The notes: generated by a model not told the origin, from the letters alone. A DNA stretch of 34,415 bases from Planctomycetota bacterium (GCA_030614715.1 JAUWTM010000022.1:1-34415); one strand, 5' to 3'; positions 1 through 7,692 are shown, counted from the stretch's first letter. Made by a program: numbers and translations.

Positions 1-419
1 CTGAATTCACCCAGCGTTGCAGGACAATCACCGAAATGCGGGTAGCTTTCGAGCACGATTACCCAGTCGAAGGTTCCATTATCGAACGGTACCGCGTGAC
101 AGTCCCCGACATGGACCTCCAATGCTCCCCCCGCAGTCTCCGGACGGATTTCCCGGGCCTTTTCAATCATCCCGGGTGTCAGGTCCATCCCGACCACACG
201 GCTGCCGTTCCCCAGACGATCAGCGATAAGCTCGGTCGACCGACCCGTACCGCACCCGCAGTCGAAAACAGTCAACGGTTCGTTTTCCGGGAAATTAACG
301 TCATCAAGGAGGTGATGGACATGCGCTGCGTCGGCCTCGGTGTATGAATCAAACATGCCGTTCTTCGCGTGTACAGCGAAGAAGTCGATCAGCTCCTGCT
401 TGTGCTCGTTTAGCTTCAT
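1..419 (-). CDS. class I SAM-dependent methyltransferase, 5' part (runs off the window)
   Basis: The reverse strand from an ATG at 419 stays open to the window edge (139 codons), so the C-terminus is missing. The translation carries the class I methyltransferase motif I (VFDCGCGTGRST, residues 51-62), which forms the SAM-binding glycine-rich loop. An acidic residue ending the next strand follows (VVGMD, Asp79), then a DWVIVLES stretch typical of the post-II region. This fits the UbiE/Methyltransf_11 class that methylates small molecules. The substrate cannot be told from the fragment. There is no strong Shine-Dalgarno upstream of the ATG. A decayed copy of codons 4-21 of this gene lies 240 bp upstream at 597-650. 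The gene is divergent from the zinc-ribbon/radical SAM trio. Confidence 0.85.
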   Translation of the reverse strand, partial: MKLNEHKQELIDFFAVHAKNGMFDSYTEADAAHVHHLLDDVNFPENEPLTVFDCGCGTGRSTELIADRLGNGSRVVGMDLTPGMIEKAREIRPETAGGALEVHVGDCHAVPFDNGTFDWVIVLESYPHFGDCPATLGEF

Positions 420-437
420 TTCTAAATCTGCGGACGA

Positions 438-475
438 GACGTCCACCAGACAGCCGTCGGGACGACCGCGCTACG
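438..475. repeat. repeat A, copy 1 (38 bp)
   Basis: This 38-bp stretch recurs at 3022-3059 with one mismatch. It contains nested complementary segments (GACG with CGTC, TCC with GGA), so it could fold into a short hairpin. It lies just upstream of the methyltransferase start and outside any gene. No coding function is apparent. Confidence 0.8.
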
Positions 476-486
476 TGAAAAATCTA

Positions 487-514
487 AGGTTAACGGGGAC
501 TGTCACCTTTTTGC
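487..514 (+). repeat. repeat B, copy 1
   Basis: The unit has a GGTTAACGGGGACTG core and ends in a T-tract with TTTTTGC. It is an imperfect inverted partner of the copy at 553-582, separated by about 38 bp, so 487-582 could form a long imperfect hairpin or be a REP/MITE-like element. No transposase is nearby. Confidence 0.7.
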
Positions 515-552
515 GTCAATCAATCTTTCCAGTACGCCCACTTTTTCTGGAG

Positions 553-582
553 CAAAAAGGATGCCTGTCCCCTTTAACCGTA
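553..582 (-). repeat. repeat B, copy 2 (inverted)
   Basis: Read on the minus strand this has the same GGTTAAAGGGGACAG core and T-tract as the copy at 487-514. It matches the copy at 3062-3090 with one mismatch over 29 bp. It is non-coding. Confidence 0.75.
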
Positions 583-596
583 TTATCGCTGAATTC

Positions 597-650
597 ACCG
601 TTCTTCGCATGTACAGCGAAGGAGTCAATCAGGTCCTGCTTGTGTGTGTT
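597..650 (-). pseudogene. decayed fragment of the methyltransferase 5' end
   Basis: On the minus strand these 54 bases match 357-410, which are codons 4-21 of the methyltransferase, at 46 of 54 positions and with no gap. Several differences are third-base changes that leave the residue unchanged, for example in the Ile, His and Gly codons. That suggests the segment was once read as protein. There is no start codon and the similarity stops abruptly on both sides, so it is a relic of a partial duplication. It sits between copies of repeat B, which may have mediated the duplication. Confidence 0.65.
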
Positions 651-663
651 TCTACAAGTGCAC

Positions 664-695
664 GGTTAAAGTGACAGTCACGGATTGCGCATTTT
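664..695 (+). repeat. repeat B, degenerate copy 3
   Basis: It begins GGTTAAAGTGACAGTCA and ends in a run of five T, resembling the repeat B core with several substitutions and a small insertion. This is the weakest of the four copies. Apart from this copy, the palindrome at 784-797 and the promoter, I see nothing in 660-877. Confidence 0.45.
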
Positions 696-783
696 TAAGC
701 ATGCAAGGCCTCTATTCTAGCGATCCAGTGCGGTTTTGTCAGCAGGGAGTAAATATTTTTGTCGTCGCAATTTCAGAATGTCC

Positions 784-797
784 ACTTTGTGCAAAGT
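784..797. promoter_or_regulatory. short palindrome, possible operator
   Basis: ACTTTG-TG-CAAAGT is a perfect 6-bp inverted repeat with a 2-bp centre, about 80 bp upstream of the predicted promoter of the zinc-ribbon gene. It is short enough to arise by chance, and no regulator gene is nearby. Confidence 0.2.
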
Positions 798-859
798 AGA
801 AATGTCTACATACTATGCGGATGGAAAAGAGGACAATCGCCGTCATCTACAATTACCAG

Positions 860-886
860 TTGCGTAAATATTATTTATGATACAAT
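860..886 (+). promoter_or_regulatory. predicted promoter for the zinc-ribbon / radical SAM / MBL operon
   Basis: An extended -10 element, TGATACAAT (878-886), is preceded by TTGCGT at 860-865 with a short 15-bp spacer. The surroundings are AT-rich. Transcription would begin near 893, leaving a leader of about 28 nt that contains the strong Shine-Dalgarno at 906-913. Confidence 0.5.
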
Positions 887-905
887 CATAATAAAACAAG
901 TATCT

Positions 906-913
906 AAAGGGGG
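906..913 (+). promoter_or_regulatory. ribosome binding site fixing the start of the zinc-ribbon gene
   Basis: AAAGGGGG lies 7 nt before the ATG at 921. It settles that start over in-frame upstream starts as far back as 759, which would lie upstream of the predicted promoter. Confidence 0.75.
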
Positions 914-920
914 AATTAAA

Positions 921-1142
921 ATGTCCAGAGGAGACGGAACGGGTCCCGGTGGTCAGGGAGGCGGAACCGGAAGTGGACAGGGTCGTGGCGGACGTCAGGG
1001 TCGAATGGGAGGTAGCTCACAGGGGCTGGGTGGAAACTGCGTCTGTCCGGCATGTGGCCATACAGTACCCCACCAGACTGGTCAGCCCTGCAACCAGATG
1101 AAATGTCCCAAATGCGGTGCAGTAATGATGCGTCAGACCTAG
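921..1142 (+). CDS. Gly-rich zinc-ribbon miniprotein (73 aa)
   Basis: Residues 1-38 are dominated by Gly, Arg, Gln and Ser and begin with SRGDGTGP, like the N-termini of DUF5320-type small proteins. Residues 40-65 form a zinc ribbon: CPAC (42-45) and CPKC (62-65), with further Cys at 40 and 57. Proteins of this kind are often found beside radical SAM, NifX-like or Mrp-like genes, but their biochemical role is not established. The start is set by a strong Shine-Dalgarno. The stop lies only 12 nt before the GTG of the radical SAM gene, in the same reading frame, suggesting one operon and coupled translation. A metal- or cluster-handling partner of the next gene is inference. The family name is from memory of the motif. 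Confidence 0.8.
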   Translation: MSRGDGTGPGGQGGGTGSGQGRGGRQGRMGGSSQGLGGNCVCPACGHTVPHQTGQPCNQMKCPKCGAVMMRQT

Positions 1143-1154
1143 GTCGGTCCAATA

Positions 1155-2093
1155 GTGAGTCAGGCTGAACGACAGGCGAAACGGGTATTTGGGCCGGTAC
1201 CGTCAAGGCGACTTGGACGGTCGCTCGGTGTTGATCTCGTACCCTTCAAGACATGTACATTTGATTGTATTTACTGCCAGTTGGGACCGACCACCTGCAA
1301 GACGTCGCTAATAAAGGAATGGGTTCCAACCACAGAGGTGATCGATGATGTCAGGGATGTGCTGCCTCGAACGTCACCGGACTATGTGACCATCAGCGGT
1401 TCGGGCGAACCTACTCTGCATTCCGGCCTTGGGGAGATCATCGACGCAATAAAATCACTAACCGATACTCCCGTCGCGCTGCTCACGAACGGATCGATTT
1501 TCTGGAAACCCGACGTGAGGGCAGCAGCGTCAATGGTAGATCTCGTAATTCCGTCACTTGATGCAGGCACCGAAGATGGTTTCAGAAAGGTCAACCGTCC
1601 GCATGAATCCCTGTCTTTAGCCCAGGTTGTCGACGGGCTGAACGTCTTCTGCCGGGAATTTACAGGCGAGGTGTGGCTCGAGGTGTTTCTTGTCGATGGA
1701 GTCAACGCAAATGAGGTTGAAGTTCCGGAAATGGTACGGCTTGTCGAGGGGATGAATCCCGATAAGGTTCAGCTTAACACCGTAAGCCGTCCGCCCTGCG
1801 AATCTTTTGCACGTCCGGTCCCGAAGGATGAACTTTCCAGTTATGCAGAACGATTCGGGCCGAATTGCGAGGTCATAGCGGACTTTCAGGGCGTGCATGA
1901 ACTTGCGGAATTTACAGCGCGACGCGACGATGTACTTGTTCTCCTGAAACACCGCCCATGCACGATTGAAGGAATCGCGGCTGGCCTTGGGATCCATGTG
2001 AACGAAGTTGTTAAGTATGTAGAGGAGCTGCTTGATAGGAAAGAGATAGTTGCGGCAGAACAGTCGGGTGAGGTTTACTACACTCCGTATTGA
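1155..2093 (+). CDS. radical SAM protein, COG0731-like
   Basis: The 312-aa protein opens with VFGPVPSRRLGRSLG followed by the radical SAM cluster motif C34-x3-C38-x2-C41, which binds a 4Fe-4S cluster and SAM. An ISGSGEPTLH segment near residue 80 matches the GEPT motif of the same fold. This opening is typical of COG0731-type proteins, which are related to wyosine synthase but mostly of unknown substrate. The last 60 or so residues (RRDDVLVLLKH onward) look like a winged helix, so nucleic-acid or protein binding is possible. The start is GTG at 1155, with AGGTCGG about 7 nt upstream. It follows the zinc-ribbon gene by 12 nt and precedes the MBL gene by 21 nt. Confidence 0.88.
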   Translation: MSQAERQAKRVFGPVPSRRLGRSLGVDLVPFKTCTFDCIYCQLGPTTCKTSLIKEWVPTTEVIDDVRDVLPRTSPDYVTISGSGEPTLHSGLGEIIDAIKSLTDTPVALLTNGSIFWKPDVRAAASMVDLVIPSLDAGTEDGFRKVNRPHESLSLAQVVDGLNVFCREFTGEVWLEVFLVDGVNANEVEVPEMVRLVEGMNPDKVQLNTVSRPPCESFARPVPKDELSSYAERFGPNCEVIADFQGVHELAEFTARRDDVLVLLKHRPCTIEGIAAGLGIHVNEVVKYVEELLDRKEIVAAEQSGEVYYTPY

Positions 2094-2114
2094 ATTCAAC
2101 GGATTTGAACTCAA

Positions 2115-2945
2115 ATGCATGTCTCGATAACAATACTGGTCGATAACAATGTGATCGGCCCGCGTGTAAAGTCCGAGCATGGATTTTCGATTTTCATCGA
2201 GGCCGATGGTCGTGCAATGCTGTTCGACACCGGGCAATCCGATATCCTGATTCACAACGCGAGAGCACTGGGTATCGACCTGACCCGTACGGAGGCCATA
2301 GTTCTGAGTCACGGGCACTACGATCACGTCGGTGGATTGTTGCCCGTTCTGGAAATCATTCCCGGCCCATGCCCTGTATACGCTCATCCCGACATCTTCG
2401 TCGAGAGGTACTCGCACTCAACCGGCAAGCCCCGAAAAGCCGGTTCCAAGTTCACAGTCGAAGAACTGGATCTGGCTGGGGCAACTCTGAAGCTGAGTAA
2501 GGAATCACGGGAGATTTTCACGGGTGTTTACACAACAGGTGAAATTCCGAGGGTGACCGACTTCGAGGATGTCGGGGGTAAATTCTACCTCGACCCAGAG
2601 GGGACAATACCTGATGTCATCAGGGATGACCAGTCGCTTGTCATCGATGCACAGCGGAGGCTCATATTACTCTGCGGATGCTGTCACAGCGGTCTTGTGA
2701 ACACAATGCTGCACGTGCATGAATTATTCCCCGACAAGCGTATCGATACGGTCATCGGAGGACTGCATCTGAAGAACGCTTCAAAGGAACGCATGGATAC
2801 GACCATTGAGAACCTGAGAGAATTTGGAGTCACGATGGTTATGGGCGGACATTGTACTGGGAAACGTCAGGCTCAGAGGCTGGCAGAATCGGTAGAAGTG
2901 GAAGCTCCGCCCTGCAATGCAGGGCTTCGTCTGGAGTTCGGATAA
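2115..2945 (+). CDS. metallo-beta-lactamase-fold hydrolase, COG1237-like
   Basis: The 276-aa protein has the MBL metal motif SHGHYDH (His66, His68, Asp70, His71), further candidate ligands in CGCCHSG, and a later GGHCTG. The opening ITILVDNNV and the overall order match COG1237 proteins, which include enzymes annotated as acting in methanopterin-type ribofuranosylaminobenzene phosphate synthesis. In bacteria the substrate is generally unknown. It is the last gene of the trio and has no clear Shine-Dalgarno, so it may depend on coupling. MBL proteins of this group often sit with Gly-rich small proteins and iron-cluster genes. A function shared by the three genes is inferred from context. Confidence 0.87.
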   Translation: MHVSITILVDNNVIGPRVKSEHGFSIFIEADGRAMLFDTGQSDILIHNARALGIDLTRTEAIVLSHGHYDHVGGLLPVLEIIPGPCPVYAHPDIFVERYSHSTGKPRKAGSKFTVEELDLAGATLKLSKESREIFTGVYTTGEIPRVTDFEDVGGKFYLDPEGTIPDVIRDDQSLVIDAQRRLILLCGCCHSGLVNTMLHVHELFPDKRIDTVIGGLHLKNASKERMDTTIENLREFGVTMVMGGHCTGKRQAQRLAESVEVEAPPCNAGLRLEFG

Positions 2946-3021
2946 CGAAATTAAATCGGCAACGACTCAACGCCAGACAATATATATTGTACTGGATCGA
3001 ACCGTATCTCACAGCGGTCGG

Positions 3022-3059
3022 GACGTCCACCGGACAGCCGTCGGGACGACCGCGCTACG
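3022..3059. repeat. repeat A, copy 2
   Basis: It is identical to 438-475 except for one base. Here repeat B follows at once, whereas at the first site 11 bp and an extra inverted repeat B copy intervene. It lies between the convergent MBL and tricorn genes. Confidence 0.8.
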
Positions 3060-3061
3060 AT

Positions 3062-3090
3062 AAAAAGGATGCTTGTCCCCTTTAACCGTA
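3062..3090 (-). repeat. repeat B, copy 4
   Basis: It matches 554-582 over 29 bp with one mismatch, in the same orientation. Together with repeat A it forms a 69-bp block, 3022-3090, placed between the two converging genes. Confidence 0.75.
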
Positions 3091-3103
3091 TGTCACAGTT
3101 CAA

Positions 3104-6100
3104 CTACAACTCACCCAGCAGATACCTGATCGCTGCATTCAGCTGGTCATCAATACCATCCCTTAAGTGATTCAGATCCTGCTCGATCCTGATATCCGGC
3201 ACGACACCCGTGTTCTCCATGTTTTCACCAGCAAGCGTGTACCAGCCGACCCTCGGGACCCGTATTCTCGTCTGGTTGTCGACCAGGCTGATATTCCACG
3301 TTCCGATGACTCCACCAAACGTCGTTTCACCTATCAGTACACCAAGTCCCACGTCGCGGAATGCCGACGGGAAAATCTCGGCGTCCGAAAAACTCCGCTC
3401 GTTGATCATGACGACTGTCGGACGGTTCCACTGGAAGTACGGCATCGGTATACGGTGCACGTCGCGCGAGTAATTCCACCCGAACTGCGGACGCGAGAGG
3501 ATGTCGATAAGCTGTTCGTGCGTGTTCCCGCCCCCGTTGAAGCGGACATCGATAATTATCGCTTCCTTGTCAAGGTTCTCCGTGAAGAGCTCCTGTGCGA
3601 ACCTTTCAAGCTGCGTACCCGACATCCCGCTTATGTGTACATAGCCGATACGCCCGTCCGTTGCTGTCTCGACAAGCTCACGGTTTCTTTCGACCCAGTC
3701 GAAGTAAATACACTCGTAATGCGAATAAGAAAGTGGATTCCGGCTGTACCAGACCACCGGTGCAATCTCGACCTCACGGAATTCCTCCGTGTACTGGCCG
3801 CTCGCGACAGTCAGGATGGTCGTACGGGCGACCGCGTCATCCAGGAGTTCCCAGTAATTGCGACCGGTCGAGACCGGCTCACCGTTGATCTCCTGCACCC
3901 AGTCACCAACCTCGATGTCCACTGATTCGTATTCCGCGGGTCCCCTTGGCCATACCCTTGTGACCTGAAGTCCCGGACCTTCGGTGAACGGGTTGAACTC
4001 GACACCGAGAAAACCGGGATTCGAAGCGATCCCTTCACGGCTGGATGCCGCGTAGCACGAGAGATGGCTCGCATCGAGCTCACCGAACAGCATCCTCATC
4101 AGAAGCTGGAATTCCTCGGGTGCCGCGGCCTCACGTACGAACGGCGTGTAGAATTCGATCGCCTGTGCCCAGTCGGTTCCATGCATGTCTTCATCGTAGA
4201 AATGATTCCTGAGAATCCTCTCGGTCTCGTTTATCATCTGAACCCGTTCGTCCGCGAGGTTGATTGTCAGGCGTCCGTTTATCGGAACCTGGTAGGTTGA
4301 TTTTGATGACTTCTCCCAGAAATAAATTCGCCCGTCGGTCTGATAGAAGACCCCGCGACCGTCGGGGAGCCATTGCAGGTAATCAATGCCGGACGGCACA
4401 TCGGTTATCCGGGTAGCGGAACCGCCCTCGAACGGAACCATGTAGAGTGTATTTACACCGAGAGGATTTGCCGTATACACAAACGTGCTTGAATCAGGCG
4501 ACAACGCAGCCCACCAGCCCCCTCCGCTTGTGGGCGAGACCAGCCGTGCGCGTTCCTCGATCCTGTTGAAGTTGATCTCCTCCTCAGGAACCTCGTCTTC
4601 TTCATCCCCGTTCTCCCCGGACTCCTCCTCATCCGGCTCTTCTTCGTCCTCTTCCTCGGGGAACTCGAGAAGGTCGCTCCTCGGCGCAGGCTCGTGTATC
4701 AGAGGCAGACAGTAAACCGCGCTTCCCCTCGACCACGACCCCCAACCGTTCATGCCCCAGTTCAGACCGCGATTGCTCATAAAGTAAATGTTTTTGCCGT
4801 CCTCTGACCATCCGCTGAAAGTATCGTAATCGTGATGAAGCGTGACATTCACAGGATCGGCACCGTCATCGACATTCACCACCCAGACCTCCTCCTCGTT
4901 GAGCTGATCCAGACCCGTGTACGCGATCCATCTGCCATCGGGTGACCATGCGTAATTTTCCGGCCACGGTGAATTCTGAAGTGACCGGTGCAGAATTACG
5001 CGTTCACGGTCCGTCTCCATATCCCTGACTATCAGTTCAGTGTTTCCTCGCCAGTATGCAAGGATGCTGCCATCGGGTGAGTACATCGGACGGTATTCCT
5101 CGACCGGTGTGTCGGTGACCTGCGTCCATTCAAACGTTCTTAAATCGACCTCGTAAACCTCGTTGTTGCCGTTCCGATCGGAAATCAGCACCACCCTGTC
5201 GCCGTCCGGATGCCACGCCACGTCGCGTTCGCGTGACACCGATTCCGTCACCCGCACCGACTCCCAGAACCGCTGGTCGCCTAACGTCGCTGTTTCGTCG
5301 GGTTCATGGAGGGTCGTAATGTACAACTCACCCCTTACGATGAGCGCAAGATGGGTACCCAGCGGGCTAACTTCAAACTCAGACACGTTCCCGGAAATAT
5401 CCAGACGTACATCCTGCGAGTGCTTGGGTTCGCTCGAGCAGTCAAGATCGACAACACGGGGCTCTTCACCGGGATCCATAACCCAGAGACGGAAATCCTG
5501 TATGAAACTGATCCGTCCATTCTCTGCAGATGATAGAAAAAGTACCGGACGGTCATCAAAAAACGTCAATTGCTCCGCCGGACCTCCCTCCGCTGGGATT
5601 TTGAAGATATTTTCCATCCCGTTCCGATCCGAAACGAAGTAAATTTCCTCGTCATTCGCCCCGTAGCACGGCCAGAAGTCGTTACCGTCGTAACCACGTT
5701 CGATCCACCTGATATCGCTGCCGTCGGAGTTCATCACGAGCAGGTCTGTGTCGCCTGAACCGTTGTACTGACGTCGTGTCCAGCCTGCGGATCCCCGGCT
5801 CGCGACAATCTGTTCGCCATCCCACGAGTAACACGCTTCGCGCTTCACTCCCGTGTCGCTTGTAACCGGCCTGGGAAGCCCTCCGTGAATGTCGACCACG
5901 AATAAATCAGGCTGGTACATCGTACGGTAGCCGCGGAACAGGATATTTTCACCGTCCGGCGTTACATCCAGCGCGATATCGTAGTTAATGTGCCACGTAT
6001 GGCGTGTCGGGATGCCTCCATTGACCCCAACGGTGTAAATGTCGTCGTTCCCGTCGCGATTCGATGTAAACGCAAGCTTTGAGTTGTCCGGGAACCATAC

Positions 6101-6334
6101 CGGATGGTAATCATGAGCCACATTATCGGTCACACGTCTGCACTGTCCTGTATCGACCTCCACAACCCAGATGTCGCCGACCCACGCAAATGCGACCATC
6201 GTTCCGTCCGGGCTGATCTTCGCATCGAACAATCCGAGGCGACCGTCCTCAAGGGCTCCTGCTGATGGAGTATTGGCAAGCAGGAACAGTGCGACAAGGT
6301 TAACGAGAAGGAATCGCGTCGTAGAAAATCTCAT
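3104..6334 (-). CDS. exported tricorn-type protease (S41 family), 1076 aa
   Basis: The length is close to archaeal tricorn (about 1070 aa) and the order is the same. Residues 1-27 are a signal peptide ending TPSAGA. Two WD40-like TolB-type propellers follow, with many SPDG and DGxxI blades (about 30-660), then a helical segment and the first protease part with Ser756-His757 (DASHLSCY). Next come a PDZ domain (about 770-860) and the catalytic serine Ser983 in RSFSDAEIF, with a Glu near 1038 in ENTGVVPD. This is the Ser-His-Ser-Glu set known for tricorn, which degrades peptides. An acidic insertion at about 555-588, nearly all Glu, Asp and Pro, sits inside the second propeller. The start at 6334 is chosen because GGAGG lies 7 nt upstream, the signal peptide begins there, and the predicted promoter excludes the Met at 6376. 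Export points to periplasmic or surface peptide degradation. Confidence 0.9.
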   Translation of the reverse strand: MRFSTTRFLLVNLVALFLLANTPSAGALEDGRLGLFDAKISPDGTMVAFAWVGDIWVVEVDTGQCRRVTDNVAHDYHPVWFPDNSKLAFTSNRDGNDDIYTVGVNGGIPTRHTWHINYDIALDVTPDGENILFRGYRTMYQPDLFVVDIHGGLPRPVTSDTGVKREACYSWDGEQIVASRGSAGWTRRQYNGSGDTDLLVMNSDGSDIRWIERGYDGNDFWPCYGANDEEIYFVSDRNGMENIFKIPAEGGPAEQLTFFDDRPVLFLSSAENGRISFIQDFRLWVMDPGEEPRVVDLDCSSEPKHSQDVRLDISGNVSEFEVSPLGTHLALIVRGELYITTLHEPDETATLGDQRFWESVRVTESVSRERDVAWHPDGDRVVLISDRNGNNEVYEVDLRTFEWTQVTDTPVEEYRPMYSPDGSILAYWRGNTELIVRDMETDRERVILHRSLQNSPWPENYAWSPDGRWIAYTGLDQLNEEEVWVVNVDDGADPVNVTLHHDYDTFSGWSEDGKNIYFMSNRGLNWGMNGWGSWSRGSAVYCLPLIHEPAPRSDLLEFPEEEDEEEPDEEESGENGDEEDEVPEEEINFNRIEERARLVSPTSGGGWWAALSPDSSTFVYTANPLGVNTLYMVPFEGGSATRITDVPSGIDYLQWLPDGRGVFYQTDGRIYFWEKSSKSTYQVPINGRLTINLADERVQMINETERILRNHFYDEDMHGTDWAQAIEFYTPFVREAAAPEEFQLLMRMLFGELDASHLSCYAASSREGIASNPGFLGVEFNPFTEGPGLQVTRVWPRGPAEYESVDIEVGDWVQEINGEPVSTGRNYWELLDDAVARTTILTVASGQYTEEFREVEIAPVVWYSRNPLSYSHYECIYFDWVERNRELVETATDGRIGYVHISGMSGTQLERFAQELFTENLDKEAIIIDVRFNGGGNTHEQLIDILSRPQFGWNYSRDVHRIPMPYFQWNRPTVVMINERSFSDAEIFPSAFRDVGLGVLIGETTFGGVIGTWNISLVDNQTRIRVPRVGWYTLAGENMENTGVVPDIRIEQDLNHLRDGIDDQLNAAIRYLLGEL

Positions 6335-6376
6335 GTGTGACCTCCGGGATGGTTCGTCATCTCGACTGAAGGGCAC

Positions 6377-6385
6377 ATTCTAGCA
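6377..6385 (-). promoter_or_regulatory. predicted extended -10 promoter of the tricorn gene
   Basis: On the minus strand the sequence reads TGCTAGAAT, an extended -10. No good -35 is visible. Transcription would start near 6370 and give a leader of about 36 nt containing the GGAGG site. This agrees with initiation at 6334 and not at the Met codon at 6376. Confidence 0.45.
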
Positions 6386-6456
6386 TGAAAATGGGTGTGT
6401 GACGGCTTGATTAAGGCTGTATGAGGGTTCGGGGCAGGCTCGTTCTGACCGTATCA

Positions 6457-6999
6457 TTAATCCTGATCTTCTTCGGGGTCGTACCCGCCATAGTCACCAA
6501 TGCCGTCGTGGTTCGGTTCAGGTTCGCTATCCGGTAATACGTCGGTAGTCTCCGGATGCTCCACCGGTGTTCTCTGGCTCATGAGAAACTGTACTATATC
6601 CGCGATGGTCGCTCCGCCGGAGTCACCGCGATACGGTGGCATGATCACTACTTCAGGACGACCTCGTCGCGGGTTATCCAGGAATATCGCAACCCACTCT
6701 GCATCGTGCTGCAGACCGGCATCATCGAGTGCATAGCCTCCTTCGAAACCTTCACCTGCCAGCGTATGGCAGGTCAGGCATCGACCCCGGTTTTCACCGT
6801 AGAAATATTCCCGTCCCAGCTCCGGGTTCCCAAGTTCGAGCCCCTCAGTGGGATCTGGAATGACATAGGGCTCATTCTCCGCGACAGATGCCGCCACGGT
6901 TTCTTCATCGCCTTCTGACGGACCTGTACCGGGTGTGCAGGCGATGTAAAATGTCGCGAAAATCAATATTGTCAGGGTTGTAGCGATGCGCAGAATCAT
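6457..6999 (-). CDS. c-type cytochrome lipoprotein, single haem
   Basis: The 180-aa protein has a short hydrophobic N-terminus ending in a lipobox-like FYIAC with Cys21, so it is probably a lipid-anchored periplasmic protein. An acidic linker follows. The haem site CLTCH is at 74-78, and the likely distal ligand is Met120 in VIMPPYRG. This is the pattern of a class I mono-haem cytochrome c domain. The tail from about 140 onward is rich in Glu, Asp and Pro and has no visible fold. It presumably carries electrons, partner unknown. ATG at 6999 is preferred, with an in-frame GTG at 7005 as the alternative. The membrane protein gene ends about 50 nt upstream, so the two may be cotranscribed. Confidence 0.85.
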   Translation of the reverse strand: MILRIATTLTILIFATFYIACTPGTGPSEGDEETVAASVAENEPYVIPDPTEGLELGNPELGREYFYGENRGRCLTCHTLAGEGFEGGYALDDAGLQHDAEWVAIFLDNPRRGRPEVVIMPPYRGDSGGATIADIVQFLMSQRTPVEHPETTDVLPDSEPEPNHDGIGDYGGYDPEEDQD

Positions 7000-7049
7000 A
7001 CTCACATGTTACCAGACAGGTGTTCATCATGAAAGATTGTGAGTCGGGT

Positions 7050-7664
7050 TCAGACCTGCTTTAGTGGAAACTGGATGTCCGTGTGCGGGTCATAATGCTT
7101 CCTGAGTTTACCGACCGCTTCGTACGGGTCGGGGCACCCAATCAGCCAGTTACCATCGGTGGTTTCGATCAGAAGCGCGGGTGCTGAATTTTCCATGGTA
7201 GCCATCAGTGCTCTCCAGCCTCTCCATTCCCCACGGCCCTTACTTCCGGGAAGATCGGTGCCTGTGCGCTCAAGGTTTTCAAACAGGCTGCAGTCGACGA
7301 ACAGTTCGGGTGCTATACGAGTGATTTTCACTGTCGGTATCCTGAGATTGTCCTGCAGGTTGGCCGGCCAGAGACCGAAGCTGATCTCTATCCGGTCGAA
7401 GTACGCTCTCAGCCTGATTCGTCCCGCTGCACGTAATTTTGGCAGTGCGATAACAAGGACCAGGAGCATCGCTGCAATTATGTAGAAATTGAAAAACCAG
7501 AAGCCAATGCCTGTGTGATCGAATTTGCGTGTAATTAAAAGGATCATGTAGAGCAGGAACGGAAATAAAATATACTGGATAAACCTTTTGGACAGGATCC
7601 ACTGAATTTCCGTGTACATCTTGTTGTTACTGTATCCCTGCGTTGATTCGTAGAAAGCTTTCAT
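7050..7664 (-). CDS. small membrane protein with PH-like C-terminal region, function unknown
   Basis: The protein is 204 aa. Two hydrophobic segments (about residues 30-47 and 57-77) are followed by a soluble region of about 125 residues. A segment near the end, LLIETTDGNWLIGCPDP, looks like a strand of a bacterial PH-like domain as in YcxB-like or bPH proteins. That is only a fold-level resemblance. The ATG at 7664 is preferred over an in-frame TTG at 7685, because a perfect TATAAT at 7685-7690 would start transcription at about 7678. There is no clear Shine-Dalgarno. The gene lies between the secF terminator and the cytochrome gene. Confidence 0.65.
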   Translation of the reverse strand: MKAFYESTQGYSNNKMYTEIQWILSKRFIQYILFPFLLYMILLITRKFDHTGIGFWFFNFYIIAAMLLVLVIALPKLRAAGRIRLRAYFDRIEISFGLWPANLQDNLRIPTVKITRIAPELFVDCSLFENLERTGTDLPGSKGRGEWRGWRALMATMENSAPALLIETTDGNWLIGCPDPYEAVGKLRKHYDPHTDIQFPLKQV

Positions 7665-7684
7665 AGAATCTGCACCGTCTGCCA

Positions 7685-7690
7685 ATTATA
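7685..7690 (-). promoter_or_regulatory. perfect TATAAT, candidate -10 for the membrane protein and cytochrome genes
   Basis: Read on the minus strand the hexamer is TATAAT, 20 nt before the ATG at 7664. No recognisable -35 is present, because the upstream bases belong to the secF terminator. The implied leader is only about 14 nt. Confidence 0.4.
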
Positions 7691-7692
7691 CC

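Noticed and set aside
438-690. Insertion sequence
   Set aside because: The repeats are short and no transposase frame, terminal inverted repeat pair with target duplication, or remnant is visible.
759-920. 54-codon extension of the zinc-ribbon protein
   Set aside because: The predicted promoter and a strong Shine-Dalgarno lie inside this stretch, and the translated extension has no similarity to the family's N-terminus.
3167-3925. Long plus-strand open frame of 252 codons
   Set aside because: It lies fully antisense to the protease domain of the tricorn gene, has no recognisable motif or Shine-Dalgarno, and follows from the codon use of the real gene.
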